A stretch of 64,000 bases of DNA from assembly GCF_036373705.1 (NCBI RefSeq), contig NC_089867.1, positions 23,522,823 to 23,586,822 of the forward strand. The letters are read 5' to 3'. Both the position numbers and the translations under genes were made by a program. This stretch comes from Amia ocellicauda (Eukaryota; Chordata; Actinopteri; Amiiformes; Amiidae). The notes under the pieces are model-generated. The model was not told where the DNA came from. It saw nothing but the letters and a program-made list of their open reading frames with translations, and made no database searches. The stretch's first letter is position 1, and each line of letters begins with the position of its first letter. This document shows, in pieces, positions 60,801-64,000 of the stretch.

Positions 60801-62770
60801 ATGTAGCCTTGTTACAGAGTCTCATCCAATTACAAAATAGTACAGATAAAACAGACTTGAAAAGTTACAGAGGACCAGCACAAATGTGGTATCTGCCAAA
60901 GCTGAGATTTTGAGTCAGTGAAAATGAATAATTGCTTCATCTTTAGGTTATATTTAAATATTTTCTTTGTCAATACAAATTCCTGCCAGCTGTGGAAGAT
61001 TGAAAACTGGGCAAAATCTCAGCTCATTCAAAACAACGACAACATTCACCGCGTTGTTGAATGTATGCGGTACACGTGAGCTAGATATGTAAATGCCAAT
61101 TACGTCACACTAGGGTACACATCTGCTATACAGTAGGTATAACGTTACAAGAAGTACATGCGTATGACAATGGTTTTAAAATATTGCAGTTCTCAGCCAT
61201 TTATATACTATAGTATAGTTATATTTCGAAATCAGAAATCATGGATTGCTTATTAGTGTTTGAAAGTGTACTGTTACTCAAGCTGCTGTCAACGTGTTTG
61301 GCACTTTATGAAGGCTTGTAACACAGTCACTGTCAAATAGGCTCATCTATGACCTGTTGTCTTGAATCTGACTGATACTGCAAATGATATTTCTTTGCTT
61401 CCAATCTCTGTTGCCGATTTCTTATAGCTTGTTTACAATTCTATGATCAGGTGCAGTTATTTAACCTACATTAGAGGGAGGAATCCCCAAAATTGTCCAA
61501 CAGATTCGAAGCGTGTATAGAAAGGCAACGTTGACATCTCGATCAGTGAAATAAATGTTTCTCATGCAGCTCAAATCAGTTACTATTCTCAAATATAGGC
61601 TAAGAGTTAAAAATGGCTGGTATTGGTGAGAGCAATATTTGTTGTATTGAGTCAATATCTCAATACCCTCCATAATGAAAGAAGGCTGATACCTTATCAG
61701 AGGACATGGTTGCCTGAGACTTATGTACAGCAGACACTCTTGATAATGAACATGCACACACAGCAGGCCCAGATCATAAAAAGCAGCGTTTATTGCAACT
61801 TGTTTGTTTTGCAATAATCAGACACTTGTTTTTTATTGCAATACTTGCGTGGGTTTTTTCCCCCTCAGGGTATTGTGCATGTGCAAATACAATAAAGAGT
61901 CAAGCACATACATGCACACATAAACACACGCACAACGCACTACGCCTGGTATGGGTGAGCTAGCGTAAGTGTACGTGTGTGTGTGTGTGTGTGTGTTGTA
62001 GAGCATGCTAAAGCTTACCATCTGGGCACGCAGATACATCTGGGCCTGGCTGGCTGTGAGGCCGGGGCTGGAGGTGTTGCCCAGGAGGACGGCCTGTTGT
62101 GTGATGCCCGTTGGCGTGGAGTTGACACTTTGTGCCCGGCTTATCAGCTGGGCGGCTGCAGGGGAGGTGGCCAGGTTAATCTGTGAGAGGGCGGGGCAAG
62201 AGCGAGTAAACAGGAGGGTGCAACGGAGTTACACAAGTGGCATTACAAAGCCACCACAAGACAACGCATCAATTATTATACCATACTATAGTCTATCATC
62301 AGACTATCAGCTACCATGTTTGTTTTTTTACAAGAAATGGGAATCTCTTAAACGTGTTTTTAGGCTTGTATCTCTGAGGAATTAAATCTGTTCCTGTTTC
62401 AAATTGTTAAAACTCATCAGTAACCATTAGGCCTACAGGCACTTTCTCCGCTGAAGTAACATCTATTTAGTGATCTATAAAGCTGTATTTTTTCACGACC
62501 TCACTATTTGCCGTTTCCAGGCTGCACTGGAACACGCTGGATGTTGACGAGACTATTTATGAGAACAGTCTAGAAGAGCAGGGCTGTGAGAACAGACAAC
62601 TGAGATCTCTCCCTCCGGCTGGAACAGACATGTTTTTTTAATGAGAGGGGAGTGGGAAGGTGTTTTAATATCTGTGCTTCTCTGTGACTTACGGTCGTTT
62701 GGGAGGATGCTGTTTGCTGGGATGTGGTCCCATTTTGGTTGGATCCCTGTCGGCCTGCGGCGATGCTGGC
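32656..62770 (-). CDS. phc2: PHC2, polyhomeotic-like protein 2 (PRC1 subunit), 5' end outside window
   Basis: Visible coding exons in transcript order are 62770-62693, 62180-62019, 58408-58256, 56614-56311, 43885-43470, 43186-43021 (or from 43189), 36895-36687, 35007-34875, 34717-34600, 33663-33519, 33215-32930 and 32810-32656. Phases join for 774 codons plus TAG. The first exons, which encode the N-terminus in other vertebrates, lie beyond position 64000. Features: a Ser/Thr/Gln-rich N-part, a strongly Gln-rich exon (43885-43470), and the polyhomeotic homology block ILTHVIEGFVIQEGAEPFPV. Next come an FCS zinc finger (CELCG…FCSMACAKR) and a C-terminal SAM domain (KWNVEDVYKFIRSLPG … INIKLGP-type end, LKDS). 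Known role: a subunit of Polycomb repressive complex 1 whose SAM domain polymerises to cluster Polycomb chromatin. A teleost a/b paralogue assignment is not possible from this sequence. Confidence 0.97.
35008..36686 (-). other. phc2: phc2 intron between MTSGNGN exon and next exon
   Basis: It holds a candidate CTCF site (35534-35547) and a GC-richer patch at about 35270-35420. Nothing else is recognisable. Confidence 0.5.
35534..35547 (+). promoter_or_regulatory. Candidate CTCF site (forward)
   Basis: CCAGTAGGTGGCAG matches the CTCF core consensus CCASYAGRKGGCRS at every position. Found by eye; occupancy is unknown. Confidence 0.55.
37840..38730 (-). promoter_or_regulatory. phc2: CpG-island promoter and noncoding first exon of short phc2 isoform
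   Basis: A dense CpG island in AT-rich intronic DNA. On the minus strand a consensus donor GTAAGT (38122-38117) closes an exon ending at 38123. Three CCAAT boxes stand upstream of it in minus-strand terms: ATTGG 38601-38605, CCAAT 38628-38632 and ATTGG 38666-38670. Their placement upstream, and the match to the known two-promoter organisation of mammalian PHC2, indicate the start of the short mRNA somewhere around 38.4-38.55 kb. Confidence 0.7.
38750..43020 (-). other. phc2: phc2 intron, upstream of internal promoter
   Basis: Mostly AT-rich sequence with no exon. One GC-rich island stands out at about 41920-42140: a CRE-like TGACGTAA at 42008-42015 and a TATAAG at 42120-42125. This could be an enhancer or alternative promoter. 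Confidence 0.4.
44139..44152 (-). promoter_or_regulatory. Candidate CTCF site (reverse)
   Basis: The minus strand reads CACGCAGGGGGCAG, one mismatch to the CTCF core consensus. Found by eye only. Confidence 0.45.
46679..46733. promoter_or_regulatory. Pair of AP-1 sites in a GC-richer intronic patch
   Basis: Perfect AP-1 heptamers TGACTCA (46679-46685) and TGAGTCA (46727-46733) lie 48 bp apart within a stretch less AT-rich than its surroundings. A candidate enhancer only; heptamers recur by chance. Confidence 0.25.
52010..52220 (+). repeat. Diverged SINE
   Basis: The order of phrases (CTTTTATCC…, GGGGGAACTATGCATTAGGAG, TGCTGCTACAGAGTTAG, GGAGATTATGTAATGGGCTC, AGAGCCAGGTCTAGAACGGGG) follows a SINE family common in non-teleost fishes. 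It is heavily decayed. Assignment is by memory, without alignment. Confidence 0.45.
55593..55955 (+). mobile_element. 5'-truncated non-LTR retrotransposon (CR1/L2-like), copy 2
   Basis: The plus strand reads CGDLIQVFKIMKGIDRIKP, EELFQIGRDTRTRGHK, RHFFTQRGV, then after a frame change NKLPSDVAEETIWEH. The same 3' tail as the sh2d5-intron copy follows (GGATAGGATCC … GATGGGGCGAATGGCCTCC). It ends next to a MITE at 55965. The copy is short and frame-broken. Confidence 0.75.
55965..56131. mobile_element. MITE with about 40-bp terminal inverted repeats
   Basis: The left end, beginning ATTAAATCAAAACTTTCACC and running to about 56008, is repeated as its near-perfect reverse complement at about 56090-56131. 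The 80-bp interior is noncoding. It lies directly after retroelement copy 2. Confidence 0.8.
56150..56190. repeat. Short hairpin
   Basis: ATAATCCCTTATATTTGT and its near reverse complement flank a 5-base loop. It may belong to the neighbouring MITE cluster. Confidence 0.7.
56615..58255 (-). other. phc2: phc2 intron
   Basis: It holds one candidate reverse CTCF-like motif (57462-57477). Otherwise nothing is recognisable. Confidence 0.45.
57462..57477 (-). promoter_or_regulatory. Candidate CTCF site (reverse)
   Basis: The minus strand reads TGCACTAGGGGGCAAT, matching the CTCF core except at its two edge positions. Confidence 0.4.
58409..62018 (-). other. phc2: phc2 intron
   Basis: AT-rich, with one less AT-rich island at about 60340-60680 that is open on both strands and unexplained, and a (TG)n run at 61975-61996 near the donor. 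No exon was seen. Confidence 0.45.
61975..61996. repeat. (TG)n / (CA)n microsatellite beside a phc2 donor
   Basis: About 11 TG units on the plus strand; in the phc2 transcript they are CA units starting about 20 nt inside the intron after the donor at 62018. Confidence 0.85.
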
Positions 62771-64000
62771 CTGTGAGAGAGAGCGAAAGAGAGAAGAGAG
62801 AGAGGGAGAGAGAGAGAGATGGGGGGGAAGTAGGTTAAACACAGGCTCATTAATCACAGTTACTACACAGCCAGGACCTTTACAAAAAGGGAAGCCCAGC
62901 TCAGACATTAACATAAACAGGACAACCATTTAACACAGTGCAGGAAACAGGCCGTTCCTCAGGCCTGCCCTCACATGACAACCTTTCCATTTTATTTGTT
63001 TGTTTTCTTAAGTTTATTAAACTACTCTAAGACTGCTCAATGCAACAGACTCGGAGGACAGCGCCATTTAGCATCTTCTAGGTTAATACGACCAGAAGCA
63101 GTATGGTAGCTTTTGAGTAATCACTTTCAGGAATGAATAAATCATTAAAAATATGTTCTAACATCTTTCCATTCGAGAAAAGTGTTTAGTTTTCAATCTG
63201 GCTGACATCCAGAACTGCGTTCACGTGCGAGTTGTAGCTCAACAGCAGGCCTGTGTTCGGCACTGAGATGGGCCTGTGCGCGGCTGCAGGCCAGCCAAGC
63301 CTTTTCCGAGCATCATCAATTCTCCGTGTCAGAAGCGGATGTTGAGCGTTTAGATCTGTCCACATCTGCGGCTCCTCTGCATGAAATGAGCTCGCCTTGG
63401 GGAGCGGCGGTGCACTATTCATCAGCATTCACCCGCATACATGGCTGCTTTTTATTTAATACCTAATGAAGACTGTTTGAGAATTAGAGATCGTGCACCC
63501 CCACTCTTTGAACACGTCTCCCTTTTTAATGGCTGTAAAAACTTTGTAGTTCCTCTGCATGACTGCTTTTGCTGGATTCAGTTGAAACCTTGCCTGGTAT
63601 ATCACTGAGCTCTGTTCTTCATGATAGAGAGCCGTATGCCCTCAAGTTAAAGTGAAATTCATCACTGTCAGCCGTCACTGTTTAGCTCAAATCAGCACAA
63701 AGAAGTTACCCAGTCCAGATTCAGGGGGGAAAAGCCTGGGTCAGTTCGCCTACTCAGGTTTCTGCAATATCCTCCAGGAAATGTTTCAAAAGTTAAAGTA
63801 GGAATGCTCTCTCCTCACTTTGATATGATTTATTTATATTTTAGTGACAGATTTAAGGAACTCACCAATTTAAGAGCAAGTCAAAACATGTATTTTATTT
63901 TCTGCACTACTTTTTAACAATTCCCACATCAGCCCCTACTCTGAGATTATGAAAGAAGGATATTTGTTCTAAATATATTATAGCATTATAGTATGGCAGA
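62771..64000 (-). other. phc2: phc2 intron running off the window
   Basis: It contains a (GA)n tract right upstream of the exon 62770-62693 acceptor (about 62775-62820). No earlier phc2 exon was found to the window end. Confidence 0.5.

Overview
The window is vertebrate nuclear DNA, most likely from a ray-finned fish. The coding regions are short exons with consensus GT/AG boundaries. Introns are moderate in size, and they contain Tc1/mariner-type transposons, palindromic MITEs, a tRNA-derived SINE and 5'-truncated non-LTR retroelements of the kind common in fish genomes. The repeat flavour, especially the SINE pieces and the CR1/L2-like tails, suggests a non-teleost or early-branching ray-finned fish such as a bowfin, gar or sturgeon. 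That placement rests on pattern memory only.

Four protein-coding genes account for the coding content. Left to right they are hp1bp3 (+, CDS 1998-5710), sh2d5 (+, 11079-18616), kif17 (+, 21088-29272) and phc2 (-, 32656-62770; its 5' exons lie beyond the right edge). I joined exons by hand. All four models stay in frame: 572 aa, 403 aa, 831 aa and a 774-aa partial. The order hp1bp3-sh2d5-kif17 matches human 1p36.12. The kif17/phc2 junction differs from human, where DDOST and PINK1 follow KIF17.

Region by region: 1-1988 is hp1bp3 upstream/intron sequence with an inverted-repeat MITE. 5711 to about 7.25 or 7.76 kb is its 3'UTR, with several polyA signals. 8.27-8.9 kb is a CpG-rich promoter and noncoding first exon for sh2d5, whose introns hold three Tc1/mariner remnants and a retroelement tail. 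18.6-21.1 kb holds the sh2d5 3'UTR, a palindromic MITE, a CTCF-like site and a kif17 promoter with a near-perfect RFX X-box and a full CRE. 22.8-24.5 kb is a kif17 intron ending in a long TG microsatellite. 30.5-30.7 kb is a housekeeping-type promoter plus an exon with a perfect donor that none of the four genes explains. From 31.6 kb rightward phc2 occupies the minus strand. It has a short isoform from an internal CpG-island promoter near 38.1-38.7 kb and long, mostly featureless introns.

The genes do not form a pathway. HP1BP3 (linker-histone-like) and PHC2 (PRC1 polymerising subunit) are chromatin proteins. KIF17 is a ciliary/dendritic kinesin-2, and SH2D5 is a neuronal PTB/SH2-like adaptor. 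I found no CRISPR, operon, prokaryotic or viral system. The best leads are the orphan promoter/transcript at 30.5-32.1 kb, the convergent CTCF-like motifs around phc2, the X-box in the kif17 promoter, and the altered HP1-binding motif in HP1BP3.
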